From assembly GCA_027493885.1 (NCBI GenBank), contig JAOSJZ010000001.1, positions 2,598,622 through 2,662,621 of the forward strand: a stretch of DNA of 64,000 bases. The letters are read 5' to 3'. The notes beneath the pieces were generated by a model. The model was not told the origin of the DNA, did not search any database, and saw only the letters and a list, made by a program, of their open reading frames with translations. Of this stretch, positions 38,044 to 47,019 are shown piece by piece (the first letter of the stretch is position 1; the number at the start of each line of letters is the position of its first letter). This stretch comes from Gaiella sp. Its GTDB lineage: Bacteria > Actinomycetota > Thermoleophilia > Gaiellales > Gaiellaceae. Position numbers and translations under genes: made by a program.

Positions 38044-38807
38044 GTCAGCGACAGGGTCGCGCGGCTCCGGGCGAGCCGCTCGAAGTTGCCGAGCGCGAGC
38101 GCACCGAGGCCGAGGTAGACGGCCCCCAGGCCGAGGCAGAGCGCGATCTCGGGCCAGGGGTTCCCGCCGAAGGCCGACTCGCGGATCGCGCGCATCCCCC
38201 ACGTCGGCGAGAGCACCCAGCCGATCGGCGCGACCCAGCCCGGGAGCAGCGCGAGCGGCACGAGCAGCCCCGTCGCGAGCCAGACCGGGTACTCGAGCAG
38301 GTTCGAGAACGCGTTCGCGTTCCGGTAGAGGACGAACGTCGAGGCGAGCAAGAGCCCGAGCATGCCGAGGCTCAGGATCGTCGCCGGCAGCGCGACGGCG
38401 AGCTCGAGCGGGTGGACGAAGTCGAGCGGCGCGCCGAAGAAGACGCGGCCCCAGACGAGCGTCGCGACCACGGAGTAGATCCCGATCGTCGCGGTCGCCA
38501 CGGTCAGCGGCAGGAGCACGGCGACGAACGGGGGCGGCGCGCCGACCATCAGCTCGAGCGTCCCCTGCCAGCGCTGCCACTGGATCGCACCGCCCGAGCC
38601 GAAGAGCGTCGCCGACCAGATCCCCATCAGCCCGGCGCCGAGCGCGACGTAGAGAAGCGTCCCCGAGCGGCTCCCCGACTCGACCATGAAGAACGCGATC
38701 GACGCGAAGATGACCGGCTGCAGCACGGAGACGAGGACGAAGAAGAGCGAGTTCGACAGCGTCTTCAGGTGGAACAGCCAGCCCATCCAGAGGAGGCGGA
38801 GGGTCAC
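38040..38807 (-). CDS. ABC-2 type permease A2
   Basis: 255 residues, six helices. QRWQGTLELMVGAPPPFVAV is the ABC-2 cytoplasmic loop; EYPVWLATGLLVPLALLPGW a conserved membrane block. Clear paralogue of the permease at 39645-40466 (RERWHGTLELLVSAPVHF). Half of the duplicated permease pair. 55 bases after the preceding gene in the operon. Confidence 0.87.
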   Translation of the reverse strand: MTLRLLWMGWLFHLKTLSNSLFFVLVSVLQPVIFASIAFFMVESGSRSGTLLYVALGAGLMGIWSATLFGSGGAIQWQRWQGTLELMVGAPPPFVAVLLPLTVATATIGIYSVVATLVWGRVFFGAPLDFVHPLELAVALPATILSLGMLGLLLASTFVLYRNANAFSNLLEYPVWLATGLLVPLALLPGWVAPIGWVLSPTWGMRAIRESAFGGNPWPEIALCLGLGAVYLGLGALALGNFERLARSRATLSLT

Positions 38808-38862
38808 GACGCCAACCTAGCCCTCGCCCACGGGGTCGAGGGTGCGGCAGGCCGCACCGCCG

Positions 38863-39648
38863 CTACGCACGGTCGAGCGTCGCGTAGCGGAGGCTCAGCC
38901 GCTCGGTGTTCCGGATGAAGACGTACCCGACAGCGCCGTAGACGAGCCCGAGCGCGACCTCGGTCGCGAGCAGCCCCGAGACGTCCGACAGGCTCGCGCC
39001 GTCCGCGACCTGCCGCGCGGCGTCGATCCCGTGCGTGAACGGAAGCGCGTTCGAGATCGGCTGCATCCACCCGGGAAGCGCGTCCACCGGCACGTTCGCG
39101 CCCGTGAAGATCAGGAGCACGCCGAACATGATGTTCGCGAGCACCGCCTGCTCCCGCAGCAGGAGGCCGATGCCGGCACCCGTCAGCCCGAGGCCGGTGC
39201 AGGAGAAGGCGCAGATCGCGGTCGCGAGCGCGAGCGGGGCCACGGAGGAGGCGGGCACGTGGATGCCGACGATCAGGCCGCCGACGGCGAGCGAGAACGC
39301 CGCCACGAAGAACCCGTTGACGACCACGGGCAGTGCCCGCCCGAGGAACAGGGGGAGCCGCGGCGCGGGGCTCGAGAGGATGTACCCGAGCGTGTGCTGG
39401 AACCGCTCGCCGCCGATCGTGAAGGTCATCGCGAAGAGGCAGGGGACGGCCGCGTACTGCACCGCGTTGCCGATCACGAAGAACTCGTCGGACTCGAGGC
39501 CCGCCGACCGTCCGATGTAGACGAAGAGGAGGATCTGGAAGAGCGGCGCCACGAGCATCGACGGGATGTAGACCTCCGGCCGCAGAAACGAGAAGAGGGC
39601 CCGGAAGCTGATCAGGCCGCCGACGAAGAAGATGCGCACCGACGTCAT
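38863..39648 (-). CDS. ABC-2 type permease B1
   Basis: 261 residues, six helices. VYIPSMLVAPLFQILLFVYI and LPFTHGIDAARQVA are shared with permease B2. ATG overlaps permease A1 by four bases. Confidence 0.88.
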   Translation of the reverse strand: MTSVRIFFVGGLISFRALFSFLRPEVYIPSMLVAPLFQILLFVYIGRSAGLESDEFFVIGNAVQYAAVPCLFAMTFTIGGERFQHTLGYILSSPAPRLPLFLGRALPVVVNGFFVAAFSLAVGGLIVGIHVPASSVAPLALATAICAFSCTGLGLTGAGIGLLLREQAVLANIMFGVLLIFTGANVPVDALPGWMQPISNALPFTHGIDAARQVADGASLSDVSGLLATEVALGLVYGAVGYVFIRNTERLSLRYATLDRA

Positions 39649-40466
39649 GCGAGGGCCAGGCTCCCCGCGCGGCGGGCGCTCGCGAGCACGGTCTCGAGGA
39701 CTGCGATCGCGACGGCGAGGTAGGCGGCGCCGAGCGTGAGCGCCAGCGCGATCTCCGGCCAGGCGCCGCCTCCCGACGCCGCCTCGCGGATGGCGTCGAC
39801 GCCCCACGTCGGGGCGAGCACCCAGGAGAGCGGCCGCACCCAGCCGGGGAGGAGAGCGAGCGGCACGAGGAAGCCCGCGATCAGCCAGACCGGGTACTCG
39901 AGCAGGTTCCCGAGGGCCCAGGCCGTGCGGTAGCGGACGAAGGACACCGCGAGCAGGAATCCCATCGCTCCGATCGAGACGACGGTCGCGACGACGGCGA
40001 CCGCGAACGAGACGGGGTGCTCGAACGGGAGGTCGACGCCGAACAGGAAGCGGCTCAGCAGGAGCGTCGCGATCATCGAGTAGAGGCCCATCGCGGACAT
40101 CGCGACCGTCACCGGGAGCAGCACGGTGGAGAAATGGACCGGGGCGGAGACGAGCAGCTCGAGCGTGCCGTGCCAGCGCTCGCGCTGCATCGCCGACCCG
40201 GCCGACGTGCTCGTCGACGACCAGATCCCCATCACCGCCGCGCCGAACGAGGCGAAGACGAGCGCCTCGCCGCCGCCGCCGGCGCGGAACATGAGAAACG
40301 CGATCGTGGCGAAGAAGAGCGGCCAGAGGACGCCGAGCAGCCCGTCGAACGACGAGCGCATCATCATCTTCAGGTGGAGCGCGAACCCGCGCCAGAGGAC
40401 GCGCACGATCCGTCTCGACGGCCTGGCCGTGTGCGGCCGGCCCGACGCTCGCCCGCCGTCAGCCAT
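39645..40466 (-). CDS. ABC-2 type permease A1
   Basis: 273 residues with a ~20-residue basic N-terminal extension, then six helices; paralogue of permease A2. Start overlaps the ATPase gene by eight bases. Together with B1 a likely heterodimeric exporter. Confidence 0.88.
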   Translation of the reverse strand: MADGGRASGRPHTARPSRRIVRVLWRGFALHLKMMMRSSFDGLLGVLWPLFFATIAFLMFRAGGGGEALVFASFGAAVMGIWSSTSTSAGSAMQRERWHGTLELLVSAPVHFSTVLLPVTVAMSAMGLYSMIATLLLSRFLFGVDLPFEHPVSFAVAVVATVVSIGAMGFLLAVSFVRYRTAWALGNLLEYPVWLIAGFLVPLALLPGWVRPLSWVLAPTWGVDAIREAASGGGAWPEIALALTLGAAYLAVAIAVLETVLASARRAGSLALA

Positions 40467-41448
40467 CCACCGCGACCGGCTCCTCGGTCACGAGCGCGAC
40501 GTAGGCGTCCTCGAGGGTCGGCTCGCGCGTCGTCACCCGCCCGAGCGAGACGCCGTCGAGCCGCGCGAGCACGTCGTGCGTCGGCTCCCGGCCCGCCTCG
40601 GCCTGGACGACGACGACCTGCGCCTGGTCGCGGTCCTCGACCGCGACGGAGGTGACGCCATCGATCGCTCGCAGCGACTCGACCTTGCCGTTCTCGATCC
40701 CGTACACCTCGATCTCGACCACGACCCCGTCCGAGACCCGCGCCTTCAGGTCGCGCGGAGTCCCCTCGGCGACGATCTTTCCGCGCGTGACGACCGCGAT
40801 CCGGTCGCAGAGCGCGTCCGCCTCGAACATGTAGTGCGTCGTCAGGAGCACGGTCTTGCCCGCCGCCTTCAGGCCGAAGATCGTCTGCCGCAGCTCACGC
40901 GCGCCGACGGGGTCGACGCCGATCGTCGGCTCGTCGAGGAAGAGCACCGGCGGGTCGTGCAGCAGCCCGCGCGCGATGTGGAGGCGCTGGCGCATCCCGC
41001 GCGAGTAGCCCTCGACCCTCTCCTTCTCGCGGCTCTCCAGCCCGACGAGCTCGAGCAGCTCCCCGATCCGCGCGCGCTGGCGGCGCGGCTCGACGCCGTA
41101 GAGCTCGGCGAAGTAGCGCAGGTTGTCGAGCGCCGAGAGTCGCTCGTAGAGGCCCCGGTCGCCGCCGAAGACGTAGCCGATCCGCTCCCTGACCCAGTGC
41201 GCGTCGTCGACGACGTCGTGCCCCAGCACAAGCGCCTGCCCGGCGGTGGGAATGAGGAGCGTGATCAGCATCTTGATCGTCGTCGTCTTGCCGGCGCCGT
41301 TGGGGCCCAGCAGCCCGAAGAGCTCGCCCTCCTCGATCGCGAAGCTGACGCCGCGCACCGCCTCGACCTCGAGCGAGCGCCGGCGGAAGGTGCCCGTCGT
41401 CGTCCGGTAGGTCCGGTGGAGGTCGATCGCTTCGACGACGGGCGGCAC
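40459..41448 (-). CDS. ABC exporter ATP-binding protein (DrrA-like)
   Basis: 329 residues. Walker A GPNGAGKTT, signature YSRGMRQRLHIARGLL (RGMRQ in place of SGGMR), Walker B VLFLDEPTIGVDP, and a C-terminal DrrA-type domain (VEVYGIENGKVESL...). GTG start. First gene of a five-gene operon with two permease pairs; it would energise both. Such exporters move drugs, lipids or polysaccharides; substrate not predictable. Confidence 0.9.
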   Translation of the reverse strand: MPPVVEAIDLHRTYRTTTGTFRRRSLEVEAVRGVSFAIEEGELFGLLGPNGAGKTTTIKMLITLLIPTAGQALVLGHDVVDDAHWVRERIGYVFGGDRGLYERLSALDNLRYFAELYGVEPRRQRARIGELLELVGLESREKERVEGYSRGMRQRLHIARGLLHDPPVLFLDEPTIGVDPVGARELRQTIFGLKAAGKTVLLTTHYMFEADALCDRIAVVTRGKIVAEGTPRDLKARVSDGVVVEIEVYGIENGKVESLRAIDGVTSVAVEDRDQAQVVVVQAEAGREPTHDVLARLDGVSLGRVTTREPTLEDAYVALVTEEPVAVDG

Positions 41449-41514
41449 AGCCGCTCCACGCTAGCGCCGGCGGGACGCCGCCGAAGGGCGGGGAACCGCA
41501 CCTTTCGGTCGTCG

Positions 41515-41520
41515 TTGACA
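41515..41520 (+). promoter_or_regulatory. Possible -35 box for the liv1 operon
   Basis: TTGACA, within the palindrome TGACATGTCA. No good -10 at 17 bases; GAGTAT is 20 bases on. Weak evidence. Confidence 0.3.
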
Positions 41521-41651
41521 TGTCACCCGTCCGGCTGTGAGAGTATCGGGCCTGCGGACGGGTCGGAGACTGCGCGACGATGCAGGAGAGGACAACCGAC
41601 GCTCATTTCCGACGTCCAAGTCGATACGTGAATCAACCAGGAGGAGACCGG

Positions 41652-42845
41652 ATGAACAAGCGAGGAGGGCTCGTCATCGCCCTCGTGGCACTCGGCGCCG
41701 CGGCGCTCGCGTCGACCGCCGGTGCGGGGTCGTCGTCGGCCGATCGGCTTGCGGCGGTCGATTGCAGCAAGACGATCACGCTTCCGATCTTGACGCCGCT
41801 CACCGGCGGTGGGGGCCCGATCGGCAACGAGCAGCTCTCGTGGGCGAAGTACGCCGCGAAGACGCTCGGCCCGCGATTGAAGCTCAAGGTCCAGATCGTC
41901 GGCGGTGACACGCCCGTCGAGAAGGGCCCGGGCGAGGCGCTCAAGGTCGCCCAGAAGTTCATCTCCAACTCGCAGGTCGCAGCGGTCATCGGGCCGGCGA
42001 CGTCGGGCGGTGTCGCCTCGGCCAGCACGGCGCTCGCAAAGGCCGGTCTGCTGCACGTCTCGCCGTCAGCGACCGACACGGCGCTCGCCGCGGGGCCGAA
42101 GGCGAAGCGCTCGGCGTCGCCGGCCGCGTTCTTCCGAGTCGTCGGCGGCGACTACGTCCAGGGCCCGACCGACGCCAACTTCATGGTCTCGAAGCTCAAG
42201 GCCAAGAAGGTCGTGGTCGTCGACTTCCAGGAGCCGTACTCCCTCGGTCTCGCTCGTGCGGCGAACGCCACGCTCAAGGCCAAGGGCGTCCAGACGGTCC
42301 GGCTCTCGACCTCGGTCGACACGACCGACTTCTCGTCGCTCGTGACCAAGGTGCCGAACGACGCGAACGTCGTGTTCTTCCCGACGCAGCAGCCGGAGGA
42401 CGCGCAGACCTTCGGCCAGCAGCTGCTCGAGCAGGGCAAGCGGGCGAAGATGTTCGGCGCAGACGGGACGAACAACCCCGCGGCGTTCAAGATCCCGGGG
42501 TCGTACCTCTCGAACTTCGCGCCGGACATCAGCGGCATCAAGGGCAACGCAGCCCGCATCGCCGGGTGGAAGAAGGACAACCCGAAGGCGAACCTGGGCT
42601 CGTTCGGCCCGCCGACCTACCTCGCGACGCAGGTTGCGATGATGGCGATCGCCAAGGCCTGCAACGCCGGTGGCGGCACCCTGCAGAACCGCGCGGCCGT
42701 CCTCAAGCACGTCCGCGGGACCGTCGTCCCGAACTCGATCCTCGGCGGCACGTTCCGGTTCTCGAGGTCGAACAACGAGCCGGTGAACCCGAAGTTCTAC
42801 ATCTTCCAGATTCAGAAAAACGGCTCGTACAAGCTCGTCGGCTGA
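41652..42845 (+). CDS. livJ: Branched-chain amino-acid-type ABC substrate-binding protein 1
   Basis: 397 residues with an N-terminal signal peptide (LVIALVALGAAALASTAGAG). Type I periplasmic-binding fold: LPILTPLTGGGGPIGNEQLS, AAVIGPATSGGVASAS, VVVVDFQEPYSLGLAR. Exported ligand receptor for the liv1 importer downstream; ligand could be a branched amino acid, amide or other small acid. ATG with a strong AGGAGG seven bases upstream. Two hairpins separate it from livH. Confidence 0.9.
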   Translation: MNKRGGLVIALVALGAAALASTAGAGSSSADRLAAVDCSKTITLPILTPLTGGGGPIGNEQLSWAKYAAKTLGPRLKLKVQIVGGDTPVEKGPGEALKVAQKFISNSQVAAVIGPATSGGVASASTALAKAGLLHVSPSATDTALAAGPKAKRSASPAAFFRVVGGDYVQGPTDANFMVSKLKAKKVVVVDFQEPYSLGLARAANATLKAKGVQTVRLSTSVDTTDFSSLVTKVPNDANVVFFPTQQPEDAQTFGQQLLEQGKRAKMFGADGTNNPAAFKIPGSYLSNFAPDISGIKGNAARIAGWKKDNPKANLGSFGPPTYLATQVAMMAIAKACNAGGGTLQNRAAVLKHVRGTVVPNSILGGTFRFSRSNNEPVNPKFYIFQIQKNGSYKLVG

Positions 42846-42867
42846 GAACAGAGAAGCATCCCCCTCG

Positions 42868-42894
42868 AGCGGCCCGGTCCCAGACCGGGCCGCT
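42868..42894 (+). terminator. Hairpin after livJ (terminator/attenuator)
   Basis: Perfect 12-base arms AGCGGCCCGGTC / GACCGGGCCGCT with a 3-base loop, 22 bases past the stop. Likely limits readthrough, giving more binding protein than permease. Confidence 0.6.
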
Positions 42895-42922
42895 CTGCTG
42901 CGCGGCGGTCGCCGTTGTCCTA

Positions 42923-42956
42923 GGCTCTAGCGCGGCCGAACGGCCGCGCTAGAGCC
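42923..42956 (+). promoter_or_regulatory. Perfect hairpin abutting the livH start codon
   Basis: Two 16-base arms (42923-42938 and 42941-42956) are perfectly complementary; in practice a 15-base-pair stem with a GAAC loop. The stem ends one base before the livH ATG and leaves no room for a ribosome-binding site. It could be a second terminator, an operator, or a translation control. Confidence 0.6.
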
Positions 42957-42957
42957 C

Positions 42958-43880
42958 ATGGACACCTTCATCCAGCTCACGCTCAACGGGCTGACGCTCG
43001 GGAGCGTCTATGCGCTGATCGCGCTCGGCTACTCGCTCGTCTACGGAATCCTCAAGCTCCTCAACTTCGCGCACGGCGACGTCGTCACCGTCGGCTCGTT
43101 CATAGGCTTCGGGGCGCTCCAGCTCCTCGGCGGCTCGGCCGACCCGGTCGTGCCGATCTGGCTCCTGCTCGTGCTGATCACGGGCGCGGCCATGGCCGGC
43201 TGCGCCGTGCTCGGTGTCGTGATCGAGCGCTTTGCGTACCGGCCGCTTCGGGATGCCCCCGGATCGCGCCGCTCATCAGCGCGCTCGGCGTCTCTTTCTT
43301 CCTCGCCTACTCGCTGCAGCTCCTGTTCGGCTCGGCGCAACGCGACTACGACACCTTCTCGATGGGCGAGGGGGTTCTCTACTTCGAGGGTTTCAACATC
43401 GGCAACGTCAGCGTCCCGCTCCTGCGGATCGTGATCATCGTCTCGGCCTTCGCGCTGATGGTCGTCCTGTGGCTGCTCGTCAACAGGACGAGGACGGGGA
43501 AGGCGATGAAGGCGACCTCGTACGATCGCGAGGCCGCAGCGATGATGGGCATCGACGTCGACCGCGTGATCGTGTTCGCCTTCGTGCTCGGCTCGGCGCT
43601 CGCGGGGGCCGCCGGCGTGCTCTTCGCCCTGCGGGTGCCGACCTTCGCGTCGATCGGCTTCATCACGGGGTTGAAGGGTTTCACCGCGGCGGTGATCGGA
43701 GGGATCGGCTCGATCCCCGGTGCGATGGCCGGCGGGCTGATCCTCGGTTTCGCGGAGGCGTACACGCAGGGGTACGTCTCGACGAAGTGGTCCGATCTCG
43801 CCGTGTTCGTGATCCTCATCGCCTTCATGCTGTTCCGCCCGCAGGGGCTGTTCGGCCGACCCGACATCAAGAAGGTGTAG
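42958..43880 (+). CDS. livH: Branched-chain amino-acid-type permease LivH 1 (frame break)
   Basis: 307 residues when repaired, about eight helices. LTLGSVYALIALGYSLVYG and LLNFAHGD near the start, the EAAAMMGID loop (coupling region) and FALRVPTFASIGF are family hallmarks. The frame breaks at the five-C run 43256-43260; one more C joins ERFAYRPLRDAP to RIAPLISALGVSFF. First permease of the liv1 importer. Confidence 0.9.
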
Positions 43881-43883
43881 GCG

Positions 43884-45398
43884 TTGCCCGGGCCTCTCGA
43901 CGACGATCTGACCCGCCCGCTCGAGGGCGCCGCCGAGGCGGCGAGCGCGGAAGGGCCGACGGGCCCCGCGGTCGGACGCGACGAATGGGTCGCACGGCAC
44001 GGCGAGCGCATCACCCGTCGCTCCGGCGTGGCGGGGACGCTCGAGGCACGGCTTGCCGCGGTCCCGTGGTGGGCCTGGCTGACGCTGCTCGTCGCGGCCG
44101 CGTGCCTCGTGCCGGTCGTCTCCGACAGCGGCTACGTCCGCCGGGTCGCGTTCGACACCGTCGTGTTCATGCTGCTGGCGCTCGGGCTGAACATCGTCGT
44201 CGGCTGGGGCGGCCTGCTCGACCTCGGCTACGTCGCGTTCTTCGGGATCGGCGCCTACGCGTACGCGATGCTCGCCTCCGACCAGTTCGGGGTCCATCTG
44301 CCCTCGATCGTGGCGATCCCGCTCGTTGCCCTCATCGGCTTCGTCGCGGGTTGGCTCGTCGGGCTCCCGTCACGACGGCTCACCGGGGACTACCTCGCCA
44401 TCGTCACGCTGTTCTTCTTCCAGATCTTCCTCACGTTCACGAACAACGGCGACGATGTCTTCGGCCGTAGCCTCACCAACGGGCCGAACGGCATCCTTGA
44501 TCTCGACGCGTTCTCGTTCTTCGGCTGGACGCTCTCGACGACGACCGCCCAGGGCCAGTTCGGGATCGCCTACCTCTACGCCGCGATCGTCGTGTTCGGG
44601 ATCGTGTACGTCGCGCTCCGTCTGTTGAACGACTCGAGAACGGGGCGTGCATGGCGGTCGCTACGGGAGGACCCGCTCGCCGCGGAGCTCATGGGCATGC
44701 CGGTCAACTGGCTGAAGCTCCTCGCGTTCGCCTTCGGCGCGTCCGTCGCTGCGCTGACCGGGACGCTGACGGCAGCGCTCAACGGCAGCGTCTTCCCGCA
44801 GGACTTCGCCTTCCCGCTCTTGATCGCGGTCTACACCATGGTGATCCTCGGCGGCGCCGGCAGCCAGCTCGGCGTCGTGATCGGCGCGATCCTGATCAGC
44901 GTGCTCCTCGAGGTGCTCCGCGACCCGGGCGACTCCCGTTCGATGTTCTACATGCTCGCTCTCCTCGCCCTCGTCGGCGTGTTCCGCCTGTCGCGGCAGC
45001 TCGCCGTCGTGCTCGGAGGGACGATCGTGCTCGGCTTCGCGGCTCGTGCGGTGGCCGGGGCGATCGACGACCGCTGGACAGAGGGAATGCAAGGCAGCGG
45101 CAGGGTCGCGGACTGGTCGTCGGAGTGGGTGATCGTCCCCACGCAGCTTGCGAGCTGGATCGCACCGGTCACGTACATCGGCCTGATTGCGCTCGTCCTC
45201 ATGCTGTCGCTGCTCCACGGCTGGGTGCGGATCGCCGTGCTCGTCCCGACGCTCTACCTCGCTGCGTTCGTCTGGGAGAACGTGATGCTCGCGAAGCCCG
45301 AGCCGACGCGCTACGTCGTCCTCGGCGCGATCCTCGTCGCCGTGATGATCGTGCGGCCCAACGGCCTGCTCGGCGAGCGCCGCGTGGAGATCGTCTGA
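43884..45398 (+). CDS. livM: Branched-chain amino-acid-type permease LivM 1 (long form)
   Basis: 504 residues from TTG 43884, longer than usual LivM (about 320-420). A ~45-residue charged N-terminus precedes the helices; LGLNIVVGWGGLLDLGYVAF and FGIGAYAYAML are signatures; LREDPLAAELMGMPV is the coupling loop. The last ~110 residues add further helices (VPTQLASWIAPVTYIGLIAL). Three bases after livH. Confidence 0.88.
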   Translation: MPGPLDDDLTRPLEGAAEAASAEGPTGPAVGRDEWVARHGERITRRSGVAGTLEARLAAVPWWAWLTLLVAAACLVPVVSDSGYVRRVAFDTVVFMLLALGLNIVVGWGGLLDLGYVAFFGIGAYAYAMLASDQFGVHLPSIVAIPLVALIGFVAGWLVGLPSRRLTGDYLAIVTLFFFQIFLTFTNNGDDVFGRSLTNGPNGILDLDAFSFFGWTLSTTTAQGQFGIAYLYAAIVVFGIVYVALRLLNDSRTGRAWRSLREDPLAAELMGMPVNWLKLLAFAFGASVAALTGTLTAALNGSVFPQDFAFPLLIAVYTMVILGGAGSQLGVVIGAILISVLLEVLRDPGDSRSMFYMLALLALVGVFRLSRQLAVVLGGTIVLGFAARAVAGAIDDRWTEGMQGSGRVADWSSEWVIVPTQLASWIAPVTYIGLIALVLMLSLLHGWVRIAVLVPTLYLAAFVWENVMLAKPEPTRYVVLGAILVAVMIVRPNGLLGERRVEIV

Positions 45399-45400
45399 CC

Positions 45401-46189
45401 ATGCCGGCCCTGCTCGAGCTCGACAACGTCTCGATGGCCTTCGGCGGGCTCCGCTGCGTGTCGGGGCTCGACCTGCAGGTGGACGAGGGTGAGATCGTCT
45501 CGGTGATCGGCCCGAACGGCGCCGGGAAGACGACGCTCTTCAACCTCGTCACCGGTGTCTACGAGCCGATCGAGGGCGACATCCGCTTCGCCGGCGAGAG
45601 CATCACCGGCCTCGACCCGCACAGGATCACGAAGAAGGGAATCGCGCGCACGTTCCAGACGCTGCGGCTGTTCCTCAACATGAGCGTCCGCGAGAACGTG
45701 ATGGCCGCGGCGTACGGCCACACGCGCGCCGGCGCGCTCCGGGCGATGCTCCGCACCCCCGGGCAGCGGCGCGAGGAGCGCGAGATCCGCGCGCTCGCCG
45801 AGGAGCGGCTCGCCTTCTTCGGCGAGCGGCTGATGGGGTACCGCTGGGACCAGCCCGCGTACTCGCTCTCGTACGCGAACCGGCGCCGGCTCGAGATCGC
45901 CCGCGCCACGGCGACGAACCCGCGGCTGCTTCTGCTCGACGAGCCCGCCGCCGGGATGAACCCGAAGGAGACGCAGGAGATCACCGAGCTGATCGAGAAG
46001 CTCCGCACCGACGGCGGCTACACGATCCTCGTGATCGAGCACGACATGCACGTCGTCGAGGGGATCTCCGACCGCGTCGTCGCGCTCGACCACGGGGTGA
46101 AGATCGCCGAGGGGTCGTTCGAGCAGGTCGCCACCGACCCGCGCGTGGTCGAGGCGTACCTCGGGACCGGAGGGATGGCGCGGAAGTGA
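45401..46189 (+). CDS. livG: Branched-chain amino-acid-type ATPase LivG 1
   Basis: 262 residues. Walker A GPNGAGKTTLFN, signature LSYANRRRLEIARA (LSYAN instead of LSYGQ), Walker B LLLLDEPAAGMNPKE, H-loop VIEHDMHVV. ATG two bases after livM. Overlaps livF by four bases. Confidence 0.92.
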   Translation: MPALLELDNVSMAFGGLRCVSGLDLQVDEGEIVSVIGPNGAGKTTLFNLVTGVYEPIEGDIRFAGESITGLDPHRITKKGIARTFQTLRLFLNMSVRENVMAAAYGHTRAGALRAMLRTPGQRREEREIRALAEERLAFFGERLMGYRWDQPAYSLSYANRRRLEIARATATNPRLLLLDEPAAGMNPKETQEITELIEKLRTDGGYTILVIEHDMHVVEGISDRVVALDHGVKIAEGSFEQVATDPRVVEAYLGTGGMARK

Positions 46190-46920
46190 GCGTCGCGACC
46201 GAGACCGCCACCCCGCAGCTTCTCCAGCTCGAGGGGATCAACACCTACTACGGGCAGATCCACATCCTCCAGGACTCGAACCTCGTCGTCCGCGAAGGCG
46301 AGCTCGTCTGCCTGCTCGGGGGCAACGCATCGGGCAAGTCGACGACGCTCAAGACGATCCTCGGGATCGTGCGGCCCCGCACGGGGCGCGTCCTGCTCGC
46401 CGGCGAGGACGTGACGCGGATGCCGACCGCCCACCGCATCCGGCGCGGCCTCGCGATCGTGCCCGAGAACCGGCGTCTGTTCGGCCCGATGACGGTCCTC
46501 GAGAACCTCGAGATGGGCGCGTACCTCCGGCCCCGCTCCGACCTGAAGGCGGAGTTCGAGCGCGTCTACACGCTCTTCCCGCTCCTCTACGAGCGCCGCT
46601 CGCAGCTCGCGGGGACGCTCTCCGGCGGCGAGCAGCAGATGGTGGCGATGGGGCGCGCGCTGATGTCGAAGCCGAAGCTCCTGCTGATGGACGAGCCCTC
46701 GATGGGCCTCGCGCCGGTGCTGGTCGAGCGGAGCTTCGAGATCATCCAGCAGGTCAACGAGGCGGGCGTCGCGATGCTCGTCGTCGAGCAGAACGCGAAC
46801 GTCTCGCTCTCGATCGCCCACCGCGGCTACGTCCTCTCCACCGGCCGCATCGTCCTCGAGGGCAAGGCCGCCGACCTGCTCGAGAACCAGGACCTCCGCA
46901 AGGCCTACCTCGGGCGGTAG
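46186..46920 (+). CDS. livF: Branched-chain amino-acid-type ATPase LivF 1
   Basis: 244 residues. Walker A GGNASGKST (Ser where Ala is usual), signature LSGGEQQMVAMGRAL, Walker B LLLMDEPSMGLAP. GTG start overlaps livG. Last gene of liv1. Confidence 0.92.
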   Translation: MSVATETATPQLLQLEGINTYYGQIHILQDSNLVVREGELVCLLGGNASGKSTTLKTILGIVRPRTGRVLLAGEDVTRMPTAHRIRRGLAIVPENRRLFGPMTVLENLEMGAYLRPRSDLKAEFERVYTLFPLLYERRSQLAGTLSGGEQQMVAMGRALMSKPKLLLMDEPSMGLAPVLVERSFEIIQQVNEAGVAMLVVEQNANVSLSIAHRGYVLSTGRIVLEGKAADLLENQDLRKAYLGR

Positions 46921-46977
46921 GCCGCGAGGACGAGCGCCCCCGGGGTGTGCTGAGGGGCGGGTAAGCACTGTCGCCGC

Positions 46978-47007
46978 TTGACACTCGGGCGCGGCGCAGC
47001 GTTGAAT
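46978..47007 (+). promoter_or_regulatory. Promoter for the liv2 operon
   Basis: TTGACA (46978-46983), 18-base spacer, TTGAAT (47002-47007). The transcript would start about 6-8 bases before the ATG at 47020, a nearly leaderless message. Supports the 47020 start. Confidence 0.6.
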
Positions 47008-47019
47008 CCCGGTCCTAAC

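Noticed and set aside
37032..38918. 628-codon plus-strand frame across the ABC permeases
   Set aside because: Antisense shadow of two recognisable permeases; low-complexity charged composition.
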